The notes beneath the pieces are model-generated. The model had not been told where the DNA came from. It made no database searches and was given only the letters and a program-made list of their open reading frames with translations. The position numbers were made by a program, and so were the translations under genes. Below, one piece after another: positions 1-8,865 of a stretch of 64,000 nt of DNA. The stretch's first letter is position 1. Every line of letters begins with the position of its first letter. The stretch spans positions 124,001 to 188,000 of the forward strand of contig NZ_WXVU01000005.1 in the NCBI RefSeq assembly GCF_009900745.1, read 5' to 3'. This DNA comes from Chryseobacterium sp. c4a. GTDB lineage: Bacteria > Bacteroidota > Bacteroidia > Flavobacteriales > Weeksellaceae.

Positions 1-2
1 TG

Positions 3-632
3 TACGCCAGAGAAAAAGGCAATCAGAAGTTGATTAGTGCTAATATGTTGGGAATTCCTTTGGAGACAACCGTGTCCAATAAGCAGAATCTGACTGATTC
101 TGGAAGTGTCATTTCTAGAAATGAAACCAAATATGATAATCTTGCTAATCTATTACCAAGTTCATTAGTGTCTTACGGAATGCAGAATCAGGTTCCATCC
201 ACAGAAATAACGTATGATAAATTTGATTCCAAAGGCAATCTTCTTCAGTATACAACAAAAGATGGTATTTCCACAGTAATTATCTGGGGATATAATCAAA
301 CTAAGCCTATTGCTAAAATAGAAAATATAACACTGGAAAATATCTCCCAATCATTGATCGACAGTATTGTGAATGCCTCAGATTTGGATGCAGCAGCCGG
401 AGTGAATAATGATGAAACGAATATACTCAATGCTTTTAAAACTTTCAGAGCAAATTTACTAGGACATCAGGTGACTACCTACAGCTATGATCCATTAGTA
501 GGAGTAAGAAGTATCACCCCGCCATCCGGGATAAGAGAAAACTATGTTTATGATACAGCCAACAGGCTTGAAAAAGTAGTTGATGCCAACGGAAAGCTTT
601 TGAAAGAATTGAAATACAATTATAAAAACTAA
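3..632 (+). CDS. RHS/YD-repeat protein, C-terminal part (5' end outside window)
   Basis: The frame is open from the first bases of the window, so this is the last ~209 residues of a longer protein that begins upstream. It contains YD-type repeats such as TYSYDPLVGV and ENYVYDTANRLEKV, with the G-x-L-x-x-Y spacing of RHS/teneurin-like beta-shell repeats. It ends KELKYNYKN, five bases before the next RHS gene, so the two are almost certainly co-transcribed. In Flavobacteriia, large secreted YD-repeat proteins often precede a DUF6443/RHS protein in this arrangement. The pairing suggests that the two supply parts of one surface or secreted shell, but no delivery domain is visible here. The true start and total length cannot be seen. 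Confidence 0.8.
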   Translation, partial: YAREKGNQKLISANMLGIPLETTVSNKQNLTDSGSVISRNETKYDNLANLLPSSLVSYGMQNQVPSTEITYDKFDSKGNLLQYTTKDGISTVIIWGYNQTKPIAKIENITLENISQSLIDSIVNASDLDAAAGVNNDETNILNAFKTFRANLLGHQVTTYSYDPLVGVRSITPPSGIRENYVYDTANRLEKVVDANGKLLKELKYNYKN

Positions 633-637
633 AACCG

Positions 638-3600
638 ATGAAAAAAATAATAATCCCCATAAGTGCCCTCCTTTTGATGGGTACTATAAAAGCCCAGGTT
701 CAGCTGCCTAGCGGTTTAGCCGGATCTTCCACTGAAAATTATGTTTATACCAGAACCTATCTGGAAGAGAAAACCCAGAGTGATCCTGCTGCTAAACAAG
801 CTCAGACTGTTCAGTATTTTGATGGTCTGGGAAGACCCAAGCAGGTAGTGAATGTAAAAGCATCTCCCCAAGGAAAAGACGTGGTTATTCCTATTGAATA
901 CGATCCGTTTGGCAGACAGGTCAAAGACTATTTACCCATACCTCAGTCAGGAACGCTGAATGGAGCAATCATTCCTGATCCGTTATCCAGTGCTACAAAC
1001 TCTTATGGCTCCGAAAAGATCTATTCTGAGAAAGTATTGGAAAAATCTCCCTTGGACAGAATCTTACAACAGGTTCAGCCAGGTAACGACTGGGCTAATA
1101 AACCTGTAGGATTTGGATATGAAGCCAATCTGGCTAATGAAGTATACCAATATACCACCAAGGCGATATGGGAGAACGGAGCTACCAAGAGTGAGTTAAG
1201 CTTATCTCCTGCTACCTTCTATGCTCCCGGAACATTATATAAAAATACGGTCACAGATGAAGACGGAAATCCAACAGTGGAATTTAAGAATGGAAGAGGG
1301 CAGACCTTGTTAGTAAGAAAGGTGAATTCTACTGAAAATGCAGATACTTATTATGTGTATAATGAATATGATCAGTTAGCCTTTGTTATTCCTCCCAAAG
1401 CAGTCAACAAAGGGACAGCAGAATCATTACTTAATGATCTTTGTTATCAGTATCGCTATGATAGCAGAAACCGTTTGGCAGAAAAGAAACTTCCCGGTAA
1501 AGGCTGGGAATATATGGTGTATGATAAAGCTGATCGATTAGTTTTAACTCAGGACGCTAATCTGAGAGAGAAAGGGCAGTGGATGTTTACCAAATATGAT
1601 CAGCTATCACGTCCAATTTATACAGGAATATTAGACAGCCCACCGGGAAGAGTTCAACAGGCTTCTGTAATCGAAGGGCATGGTTCCAATAGTGAAATCA
1701 GATCCGTAAATAGCTGGAATAATAGTGGGATAGATGTTTTCTATACCAGCAACAAGGCTTACCCTACCAGTAATTTTAAGCTTTTAAGTGTCAATTATTA
1801 CGACACTTACCCCAGCTATAATTTTAATCCTCCATTTCCATCAACAATTCAGGGAGAGGCTACTTTAACGGAAACTATGTCTTCAGAAGGCAGAAGTACC
1901 AAAGGACTTCCTGTAATGAGCCTGGTAAAGAATATTGAAAATGACGGCTGGACAAAGAATTACACCTATTACGATACCAAAGGAAGAGCGATTGGAACAC
2001 ATTCTATCAATCATTTGGGCGGATATACCAAGACAGAATCTAAACTGGATTTTGCGGGAGTAGCTCAAACCGTTATTACCAAACATAAAAGACTGGAAAC
2101 AGATTCTGAAAGAGTGATCACAGAGAATTTTGAATATGATCATCAGAATAGATTGTTGGTTCATAAGCATCAGGTAGATTCTAATCCTGTAGAAATCCTT
2201 ACCCAGAATGCATATAATGAACTTTCCCAGTTGGAATCTAAAAAAGTAGGTGGAGTTTCTTTAGGTTCTTCGCTTCAACAGATTGATTACAAGTATAACA
2301 TCCGTGGCTGGATGACCCAGATTAATGATCCTTCGAATCTTAATGGAGATTTATTTGGATATAAAATGAAGTATAACAATCCAGCATCAATAATAGGCAG
2401 GTTTAATGGTAATATTACAGAGGTCGACTGGAAAACCTCTACAGATGGTATTTATAGAAGGTACAATTACAGTTATGACAGCTTAAACAGAATGTTTCAT
2501 GCTTTTTATAGTAAACCAGGTTCAACAGTAGAAATTACAAGTGCTTATAACGAATGGCTGCAATATGACCTTAATGGTAATATTATCCGGTTAGATCGAT
2601 ATGGGCAATCAGATGGTAATAATCCTATACAGATAGATCAATTATATTATACCTACCAAGGTAATAGATTAGCTTCTGTATCAGACGCATCCGGGAATTT
2701 TTCGGGATATCCTATCGGTGGAAATCCTATAGCTTATGATGCCAATGGTAATATGATTGATCATTTAGATAAAGGAATTAAAGAAATCAAGTATAATTTT
2801 CTGAATCTTCCAATATTTGTGGGTGATACGTCAAATATAATGGGAAATAATACATCTTATTTATATAGAGTAGACGGGACTAAAGTGAGGAAAATATATT
2901 CTTACTATAAACATGGGAGCTTTGGAGATGTAACTTATACACAGAATATTACAGATTATTTAGATGGGTTCCATTATGTTTTAGAAGGAGTAGGATTAGG
3001 GTGCTTGGATTGCCCACCACCTTCACCAAATCTACAATTTGTACCTACATCAGAGGGGTATTATGATTTTTTAAAAAATACCTATATTTACAATTACCTG
3101 GATCATTTAGGAAATGTAAGAATGAGTTACCAGAAAGGAACTACAGGAACAGAGGTTATTGAAGAAAGTAATTACTATCCGTTTGGGTTAAAGCATGAGG
3201 GATATAATGCTTCACTTGGAAATCCTGCATATAATTATAAGTACAATGGTAAGGAGCTGCAAGAGAATGGTATGTATGATTATGGAGCGAGGATGTATAT
3301 GCCAGATTTAGGAAGATGGGGAGTTGTGGATCCATTGGCAGAGAAGATGACAAGGCATAGTCCATATAATTATGTATTCAATAACCCTGTAATGCATATT
3401 GATCCAGATGGCAGAGAACCAGATATTCCTGGAGGACCTAAGCCTAGAGTTTTAGCCGTATTCTATCATGGAGGACCTACCGGTGATGGTAAAATGAGAA
3501 GTAATACCAAAGATGCTGGGGGAGCTGGTACTAGATATAATGCTACAGCTTCTTATGCTAGATCATTGGGGATGGATTTTAAAGGAGCTATGATATCACC

Positions 3601-4114
3601 AGCATTAACACAAGGTGCAGGGGTTGAAACAGGAAAAGAATTTTTAGAAAAAAACTACCAAAAGGGAGATGTAGTTCTAGTATATGGTTATAGCTATGGT
3701 GGAGATAATGCTGTAAGTTTGGCTGAGGAAACACCTAATGTTCCTATTGATACTATGATAATTGTTGATAGCTCAGATGGACCATTGAGAGGCTTAACTG
3801 TAAATACTTCTATTTCAGATAATGTGAATTCAGCATATGTTTTTTATCAAGAAAACAATTCTGGTGCATCCAGTTCATCAAGGGCTTCAGGCTCTTCTTC
3901 GGGTTCATCTAGCAATAGTAGTAATAGGAGTGATGGTGGGAGTAGTAATTCTCCAGGTTCGAGAGGTTATAGACATACTTCTGAAGGAAAAGCAAAAGTT
4001 ACAAATATAAAACTTAGTGGGAAAAATTTAACACATGGGAATATTCAAACAAAAGCAGGTACTCATATTCAAACAGCAATAAATAAAAGATTAGATGAAG
4101 CAAACAATAGGTAA
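638..4114 (+). CDS. Secreted DUF6443/RHS polymorphic toxin with alpha/beta-hydrolase-like C-terminal tip
   Basis: The 1158-residue protein starts with a Sec signal peptide (residues 1-19, ending IKAQ). A DUF6443-like region with the phrase YFDGLGRPKQVV follows, then YD repeats. The RHS-associated core lies at roughly 850-925 (YDYGARMYMPDLGRWG, DPLAEK, closing with NNPVMHIDPDG). Everything after DPDG is a variable tip. It has a nucleophile elbow GYSYGG (Ser about residue 1019), a following strand with Asp (IIVDSSDG), and a late His (LTHGN). This matches a lipase/esterase-type alpha/beta-hydrolase, with a Ser-rich linker before the His. The first ~300 residues of the shell supply the closed barrel in related RHS toxins. 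The stop overlaps the next gene by 20 bases, a typical toxin-immunity arrangement. Toxin activity is inferred from family and layout. Confidence 0.85.
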   Translation: MKKIIIPISALLLMGTIKAQVQLPSGLAGSSTENYVYTRTYLEEKTQSDPAAKQAQTVQYFDGLGRPKQVVNVKASPQGKDVVIPIEYDPFGRQVKDYLPIPQSGTLNGAIIPDPLSSATNSYGSEKIYSEKVLEKSPLDRILQQVQPGNDWANKPVGFGYEANLANEVYQYTTKAIWENGATKSELSLSPATFYAPGTLYKNTVTDEDGNPTVEFKNGRGQTLLVRKVNSTENADTYYVYNEYDQLAFVIPPKAVNKGTAESLLNDLCYQYRYDSRNRLAEKKLPGKGWEYMVYDKADRLVLTQDANLREKGQWMFTKYDQLSRPIYTGILDSPPGRVQQASVIEGHGSNSEIRSVNSWNNSGIDVFYTSNKAYPTSNFKLLSVNYYDTYPSYNFNPPFPSTIQGEATLTETMSSEGRSTKGLPVMSLVKNIENDGWTKNYTYYDTKGRAIGTHSINHLGGYTKTESKLDFAGVAQTVITKHKRLETDSERVITENFEYDHQNRLLVHKHQVDSNPVEILTQNAYNELSQLESKKVGGVSLGSSLQQIDYKYNIRGWMTQINDPSNLNGDLFGYKMKYNNPASIIGRFNGNITEVDWKTSTDGIYRRYNYSYDSLNRMFHAFYSKPGSTVEITSAYNEWLQYDLNGNIIRLDRYGQSDGNNPIQIDQLYYTYQGNRLASVSDASGNFSGYPIGGNPIAYDANGNMIDHLDKGIKEIKYNFLNLPIFVGDTSNIMGNNTSYLYRVDGTKVRKIYSYYKHGSFGDVTYTQNITDYLDGFHYVLEGVGLGCLDCPPPSPNLQFVPTSEGYYDFLKNTYIYNYLDHLGNVRMSYQKGTTGTEVIEESNYYPFGLKHEGYNASLGNPAYNYKYNGKELQENGMYDYGARMYMPDLGRWGVVDPLAEKMTRHSPYNYVFNNPVMHIDPDGREPDIPGGPKPRVLAVFYHGGPTGDGKMRSNTKDAGGAGTRYNATASYARSLGMDFKGAMISPALTQGAGVETGKEFLEKNYQKGDVVLVYGYSYGGDNAVSLAEETPNVPIDTMIIVDSSDGPLRGLTVNTSISDNVNSAYVFYQENNSGASSSSRASGSSSGSSSNSSNRSDGGSSNSPGSRGYRHTSEGKAKVTNIKLSGKNLTHGNIQTKAGTHIQTAINKRLDEANNR

Positions 4115-4499
4115 ATTATTAATAATAGTCCTTGTTATAATAAGTTTAGCAAGTGTATATTTTTTCATTTATTACTATAGTAACCAAGATGTAAATGATG
4201 TAAAGGTTGAAGGCTACGTTTTAGATTCTAGTAATTCTCGACCATTGAAAGATGTTAAAGTGACAGTTGTAAATGATAGATATGAAAGTGATAATGGATA
4301 TAAAAACTATGATGAATATTTAGGCCAAGATAAAATACAATTAAGGACTGATTATAGGGGATATTATTCTACTATTTTGAAAAAGAGTGCTTATGTATAT
4401 ATATATATAGAAAAAGATGGTTATAAATCTATTGAAGAAAAAGGACAACAGGCACAAAAATTAATTGTTTTTAAAACTAATATGGATAAAGTAAAGTAG
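4095..4499 (+). CDS. Membrane-anchored carboxypeptidase-regulatory-like protein, candidate immunity protein for the hydrolase tip
   Basis: This 134-residue protein has one N-terminal transmembrane segment (about residues 7-27, rich in I, L and V). The following ~100 residues resemble the carboxypeptidase regulatory-like/transthyretin fold: VEGYVLDSSNSRPLKDVKVTV, then TDYRGYYST and VYIYIEKDGY. With a short Lys-bearing N-terminus, the domain should face the periplasm. The start codon lies inside the 3' end of the RHS gene (20-base overlap), so translation is probably coupled. Position and size fit an immunity protein, and an envelope location fits a hydrolase acting on the membrane or periplasm. 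No biochemical function can be read from the sequence alone. Confidence 0.65.
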   Translation: MKQTIGKLLIIVLVIISLASVYFFIYYYSNQDVNDVKVEGYVLDSSNSRPLKDVKVTVVNDRYESDNGYKNYDEYLGQDKIQLRTDYRGYYSTILKKSAYVYIYIEKDGYKSIEEKGQQAQKLIVFKTNMDKVK

Positions 4500-4591
4500 A
4501 TTTGATGTTGAGAATTTGGACATATAATAATTGTTTAATGTTCTTTGCTCTCCCCTGGTGATGTGAGCTTCCAGCTCGTGTCTTTAAATAA

Positions 4592-4622
4592 TAAAAAACC
4601 TTACATATTGTGAGGTTTTTGT
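4592..4622 (+). terminator. Rho-independent terminator after the first RHS module
   Basis: An AAAAACCTTAC arm and a GTGAGGTTTTT arm form a short hairpin with a T-rich 3' side. It separates the full-length RHS/immunity pair from the displaced cassettes. The same AACCT/AGGTT design recurs at 38713 and 63892. Just upstream (about 4550-4582) is a small palindrome, GAGCT-TCC-AGCTC. Confidence 0.7.
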
Positions 4623-4640
4623 GTTTTTATTCTTGTGAGA

Positions 4641-6591
4641 GACTCCAATCCTGTAGAAATCCTTGCCCATAATACTTTCCCAGCTGACAAATAAAAAAGT
4701 AGGAAACAACCTTCAAAGTATTGATTATGCTTATAATATTCGGGGTTGGATGACTACCATTAATCAAAATGAAATGTCACTTCCGGATCTCGGAGGGAAA
4801 TTATTTTCTTATAAAATAAAATACAACCAAGTAGAAGGACTTACCAATCCGGATCCGGCACAGTTTTCAGGGAAGAATGTGAAAGCCAGGTACAATGGAA
4901 ATATTGCAGAAGTAGATTGGAGAGCCGTGGAATCTCTTGGAGCCAATCCCTTATCTACCCCTAAAAGATACGGTTATGCCTATGATGGTTTAAACAGATT
5001 GACTGCAGGATATTACCAGAACCCCACCAATGCCTGGAGTAAGGAAAATACGGAATCTATAGACTATGACCTGAATGGGAATATCTCGAAAATGTACAGA
5101 ACCAGTATTGTTGAAAATAATAATATTGCCACTGTTATTGATGAACTTAACTATATTTATTCCGGGAATAAACTTACCAATGTTCATGATACGAAAAATA
5201 ATCCCTCCGGGTATGAAGGCGGGGGCAATACCATTACCTATGATCTGAATGGGAATATGGAGAATATGAAGGATAAAGGAATTAGTTCCATCGCCTACAA
5301 CCATCTCAATCTTCCCAATAAAATGAGTATACTTCAGTCCGGAGTGGGTCTTACTTATTTATATGGAGCCAATGGTATAAAGCTTCAAAAAGTGAACTCC
5401 ACTATTGAATGTGGTATTATAGATTGTTATACCGTGAATGCTATATCAGATTATTTGGATGGTTTCCAGTATTTGAGTACTTCAACCAGCAGAGGTAATG
5501 GCGGAGAGACCGAATTATTGTCCAAAAGCCGGGAAATGTCTAAAGCCATGGAAATACAGGCTTATGCTCTTAATGATACAATTCAACCTATTGATCCTGG
5601 GATTCATCCACCCATTGGAGGAGGTGGAATTGTAATGAGATTAAAGGATAATGATTTATCTTTTTTCCCCACCGCAGAAGGGTATTATGATTACAAAAAA
5701 GATCAGTATATTTACCAGTATAAGGATCATCTTGGCAACGTGAGAATAAGTTTCGGAAGAAACAGCAAAGGCGCTCTTGAGATTACAGATGCTAATGATT
5801 ACTACCCTTTTGGAATGAACCATTTGAAGTCAGGATATGCATTTTTTGGACAGAGTACTTATAAAAACTACAAGTACCAAGGACAAGAGTTACAAGAGAC
5901 AGGTTTTTACTCATTTAAGTGGAGGAATTATATGCCAGATGTGGGAAGGTTCTTTAATGTTGACCCTTTATCTGAAAAATATGCCTATCAATCGCATTAT
6001 AACTTTTCTGAAAATAGAGTTATTGATGCGAGAGAGTTGGAAGGGCTTGAGGCAGTAATGATCAATAAAAATACTATGGAATGGAGGGTGAAAGTAGATA
6101 ATAAATTAGGGAAAGATTATAGTAAAACACTTTTAAATGATGCAGCATCTATTCTAAGCCAAAATGGGTTAAAAGTGAATATTATCGGAGATCCTAATGC
6201 AAAATTTACTTTAGAATTAGGAAAAAGAGTAGCAAAGAATACTGAAGACGGAGTTTCTTTTGTTAATGGTGAAACTGATCCGGACGGCAATATATATGAT
6301 GGAACAGTTAGGTCTCTTGATAATCCAAGAACTTTAGCTCATGAGCTAGGGCACAAGGCCAATCTTCCTCATATTTTTGATGAAGAAAGTAAAGTTGAAA
6401 ATACTTCTGAAAATAAAAAAAATCTGATGAATTCTGGGGCTAATACTATTGAGCCTTTACAAGATACGACTGGAACGAATCTAACTTCTTCTCAAACAAC
6501 AGATATGATAAACCATATTAATATAACCAATGAAAATAGAGAAAAGAAGGAAAAAGAACAACTAAAAACAAATCAAAATGCAAATCCATAA
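4641..6591 (+). pseudogene. Displaced RHS C-terminal cassette with metzincin-type protease tip
   Basis: Homology to the main RHS gene begins at about 4641 (reading DSNPVEIL) and is broken at about 4674 by an 11-base deletion relative to the main copy. The long open frame (4663-6591, 642 codons) opens on a TTG with a stop just upstream and no good start. It covers the last YD repeats, the RHS core (DPLSEKYAYQSHYNF, ENRVIDARELEG) and a new tip. The tip has HELGHKANLPH (residues about 560-570), the HExxHxxxxxH zinc site of metzincins, and a later LMNSG that could be the Met-turn. There is no signal peptide. This is the standard appearance of an orphan rhs tip displaced by a newer one. It may be silent until recombined into the full-length gene. 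Confidence 0.8.
5809..5868 (+). repeat. RHS core direct repeat, copy in the metzincin cassette
   Basis: This 60-base block from TTTGGAATGAA to ATAAAAA is repeated at 7045-7104 with about two mismatches, offset by 1236 bases. It encodes the conserved FGMNHLKSG...FFGQSTYKN segment and is a natural site for homologous exchange between cassettes. Confidence 0.9.
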
Positions 6592-7039
6592 CAAATTATT
6601 TTTTTTATCAATTTTATTAACTCTAAGCTTTGTCTCATGCCAAAGCAAAAGAGTTGTCAATTCAACTTTATATGAAAATTTAAATGCAGAAAAGAAAATG
6701 GAAGTGGACGAGTATCTTTCAGATGCAAAAGATATGATACCCAAAAAAGAATCAGAGATAGTTTTAATGTTTCAATACAATTGCTTTTTTGAGGAAAAGA
6801 TGATAATTAATAATTTCTATACAAAAGAATTTCCAAGAACGAATAAAATTCACTACGGGCAAAGTATTGTGAATTTTTCAAAGAACTTAGGTAAAATTAA
6901 TATTAGTTTATCTTCGGGAAAATCTTTTTCTATATTACAGAAAAAAGGATATGATTATATAACAGTTTGTTATAATAAACAAAATGAAACTATTTATATC
7001 CATTATTACAACTTTCCCAAAATGTTAATGGAAGAATAA
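6578..7039 (+). CDS. Small lipoprotein, candidate immunity protein for the metzincin tip
   Basis: The 153-residue protein begins with a lipoprotein signal ending in the lipobox FVSC (Cys about residue 21). It is therefore probably anchored in the envelope with its bulk in the periplasm. The mature part is mixed alpha/beta with no recognised domain. The start overlaps the end of the metzincin cassette by 14 bases, the usual layout of a toxin and its immunity gene. Its stop abuts the next RHS fragment, so the pair has moved or been copied as a unit. The immunity role is inferred from position, size and export signal, and the sequence gives no independent support. Confidence 0.65.
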   Translation: MQIHNKLFFLSILLTLSFVSCQSKRVVNSTLYENLNAEKKMEVDEYLSDAKDMIPKKESEIVLMFQYNCFFEEKMIINNFYTKEFPRTNKIHYGQSIVNFSKNLGKINISLSSGKSFSILQKKGYDYITVCYNKQNETIYIHYYNFPKMLMEE

Positions 7040-7044
7040 CTCCA

Positions 7045-7104
7045 TTTGGAATGAATCATTTGAAGTCAGGAAATGCATTTTTTGGACAGAGTACTTATAA
7101 AAAT
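7045..7104 (+). repeat. RHS core direct repeat, copy in the M91-like cassette
   Basis: Near-identical to 5809-5868. Downstream, the 30 bases at 7141-7170 are identical to 3272-3301 of the full-length RHS gene. Confidence 0.9.
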
Positions 7105-8037
7105 TATAAGTATAACGGGAAGGAGTTGCAGGAGACAGGAATGTATGATTATGGAGCGAGGATGTATATGTCGGATTTGGGACGATGGGGTGTATTAGAC
7201 AATTATAGTGAGAATTATTTTCCTATTTCTCCTTATAGCTATGTGGCAAATAACCCTGCTAAATTTATTGATATAAATGGAGAATGGATATATATTAATG
7301 ATCCAAGCGGGGTTCAATATAGATATCATAATGGGGCAACCCAACATCAAGTAGATGGAAAATGGACAAACGTAGATAGGAATACACAATTATCAGATTA
7401 TGTTGTTCAGACTGTTGCAGGGTTAAGCCATTTAGATAAAAATACTTCTATAGGAAATACAATGATTGGGTATTTTGACCAAGAAAAAGGTAAGGATGGA
7501 AAAGTAAGAGATATTTATTTTAGCCATACTAGTGGTGATACACAAATAAGATATGGCATAAGTAATATAGTTGAATTAAAGACATCCTCAACTAAAGGGG
7601 TTTGGACTACTTTGGGCAAAGATTCCAAATACTCTCCATTATATACGACAATAGCACACGAAATGGGACATGTTTACGAAAATTATGCTTTAGGAGTAAC
7701 CTCTCAAGCCGATACGAGATTTGGCCCTGATAGCACAACAGCAGAAATATTTGGTACACATGTAGAAAATATTGTACGAGCCGAGTCTGGCTTACCATTG
7801 CGAACAAACTATGGCAGTATTTGTATAGGCTCTGCTTGTATTCCTAACACTGATGGAAGGTTAATAGATAATGCAGGAAGTAGTATTTATTATAATTCAA
7901 ATGGAGGTCAAATATCCCCTACTCCAAGTGTTCATAGTGTTCTTAGTGTAAATAGCACAATATTGCAAAATAGATATAATTATCTTATCAATGCAGCCCT
8001 ATATAATTTACCAAAAATTAAAAATCGCCCTAGATAA
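7045..8037 (+). CDS. Displaced RHS C-terminal cassette with M91-like HExxH protease tip
   Basis: The open frame from ATG 7051 encodes 328 residues, but RHS homology already starts at PFG just upstream of that codon. The fragment has only the last part of the core (STYKNYKYNGKELQETG, YDYGARMYMSDLGRWG, then SPYSYVANNPAKFIDINGE) and a tip. The tip carries HEMGHVYENYALG (His about residue 203), a Glu about 29 residues later (STTAEIFG), and the phrase HVENIVRAESGLPLRTNY. That combination resembles the M91/NleD-like zinc peptidase tips of RHS toxins. No signal peptide is present, so as it stands this is an orphan tip rather than a complete toxin. It may still be translated from ATG 7051. Its core is a mosaic: the left part matches the metzincin cassette and the right part matches the main gene. 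Confidence 0.75.
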   Translation, partial: FGMNHLKSGNAFFGQSTYKNYKYNGKELQETGMYDYGARMYMSDLGRWGVLDNYSENYFPISPYSYVANNPAKFIDINGEWIYINDPSGVQYRYHNGATQHQVDGKWTNVDRNTQLSDYVVQTVAGLSHLDKNTSIGNTMIGYFDQEKGKDGKVRDIYFSHTSGDTQIRYGISNIVELKTSSTKGVWTTLGKDSKYSPLYTTIAHEMGHVYENYALGVTSQADTRFGPDSTTAEIFGTHVENIVRAESGLPLRTNYGSICIGSACIPNTDGRLIDNAGSSIYYNSNGGQISPTPSVHSVLSVNSTILQNRYNYLINAALYNLPKIKNRPR

Positions 8038-8054
8038 CCTATAGACTATCAAAA

Positions 8055-8792
8055 ATGAAAAAGATTGTTTTATTATTCAGTATAATGTTGTTTTCTTCTT
8101 GCAATTCTCAAGAAAAGATTTCTTTAAGACAAATGAATGAGAATTTATTAAAAGATAAAAATTATTTCACCTATCGTGATTCAGCAACAATAAAAATAAT
8201 CACAGAAGGATATAAGATTTTTAGATTATTGGGTGCAAAGTCTTGCGATGTAAATCCTGATAAAAAATATTCGCAGATTTATATAGAAGACGGTTTCCAC
8301 GATGAAGACGGTTTTTATAATGGGCTTATTATTGTGGACAATAAAAATATTTGTGAGGTTACCATGAGCCCTTATAAATTATGTAAAGACAGTCTCTCTT
8401 ATACCAAAGTCAAAGAAAAAGATATTACATATGGTGAAATTGTTTTCTACACTAAAAAATTTTCTATAAAAGACTTAAAAAATAAATATCCTGATGAATA
8501 TTTTAGATATGAATTGGTTACTCAAAGTAAAGTTAATGCTTTTGAAAAATGTTTAGCAATAGATGAACATACACCTAAATCAGTTGTTTACGCCAGAAGC
8601 TATTCCTTTAAGGGGAAAAAGATTACAAATTATAAAATTCCATTAAAGTATAGTGATATTAAAAATGGTATAGAAGGATTGCCTTATTTTAAAGAAGATA
8701 AAAAGAAAGAGTTTATAGAGTGTATAAATCAATTAAATATATTAAAAATACATAATTCATCTAACATTGAAACTTCGTCTGTTAGTGATTAA
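8055..8792 (+). CDS. Lipoprotein, candidate immunity protein for the M91-like tip
   Basis: The 245-residue protein has a short lipoprotein signal with lipobox FSSC (Cys about residue 16) followed by a Lys-rich, aromatic-rich mature region. I recognise no domain. It starts 17 bases after the HExxH tip gene on the same strand and, like the two other post-RHS proteins here, is exported and probably lipid-anchored. That repeated context is the only reason to call it an immunity protein. The base composition is as AT-rich as the neighbouring tips, consistent with acquisition as a toxin-immunity unit. Confidence 0.6.
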   Translation: MKKIVLLFSIMLFSSCNSQEKISLRQMNENLLKDKNYFTYRDSATIKIITEGYKIFRLLGAKSCDVNPDKKYSQIYIEDGFHDEDGFYNGLIIVDNKNICEVTMSPYKLCKDSLSYTKVKEKDITYGEIVFYTKKFSIKDLKNKYPDEYFRYELVTQSKVNAFEKCLAIDEHTPKSVVYARSYSFKGKKITNYKIPLKYSDIKNGIEGLPYFKEDKKKEFIECINQLNILKIHNSSNIETSSVSD

Positions 8793-8865
8793 AAATGTTC
8801 TCCTGCAAGTATGCCCCCTGCTGCGCATTCTATGACACGAAGCAAATAAAAATTGTTAAAATTTA

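Noticed and set aside
638-4114. T9SS C-terminal sorting domain on the RHS protein
   Set aside because: The C-terminus is the toxin tip ending in a charged helix, and no sorting-domain motif is visible.
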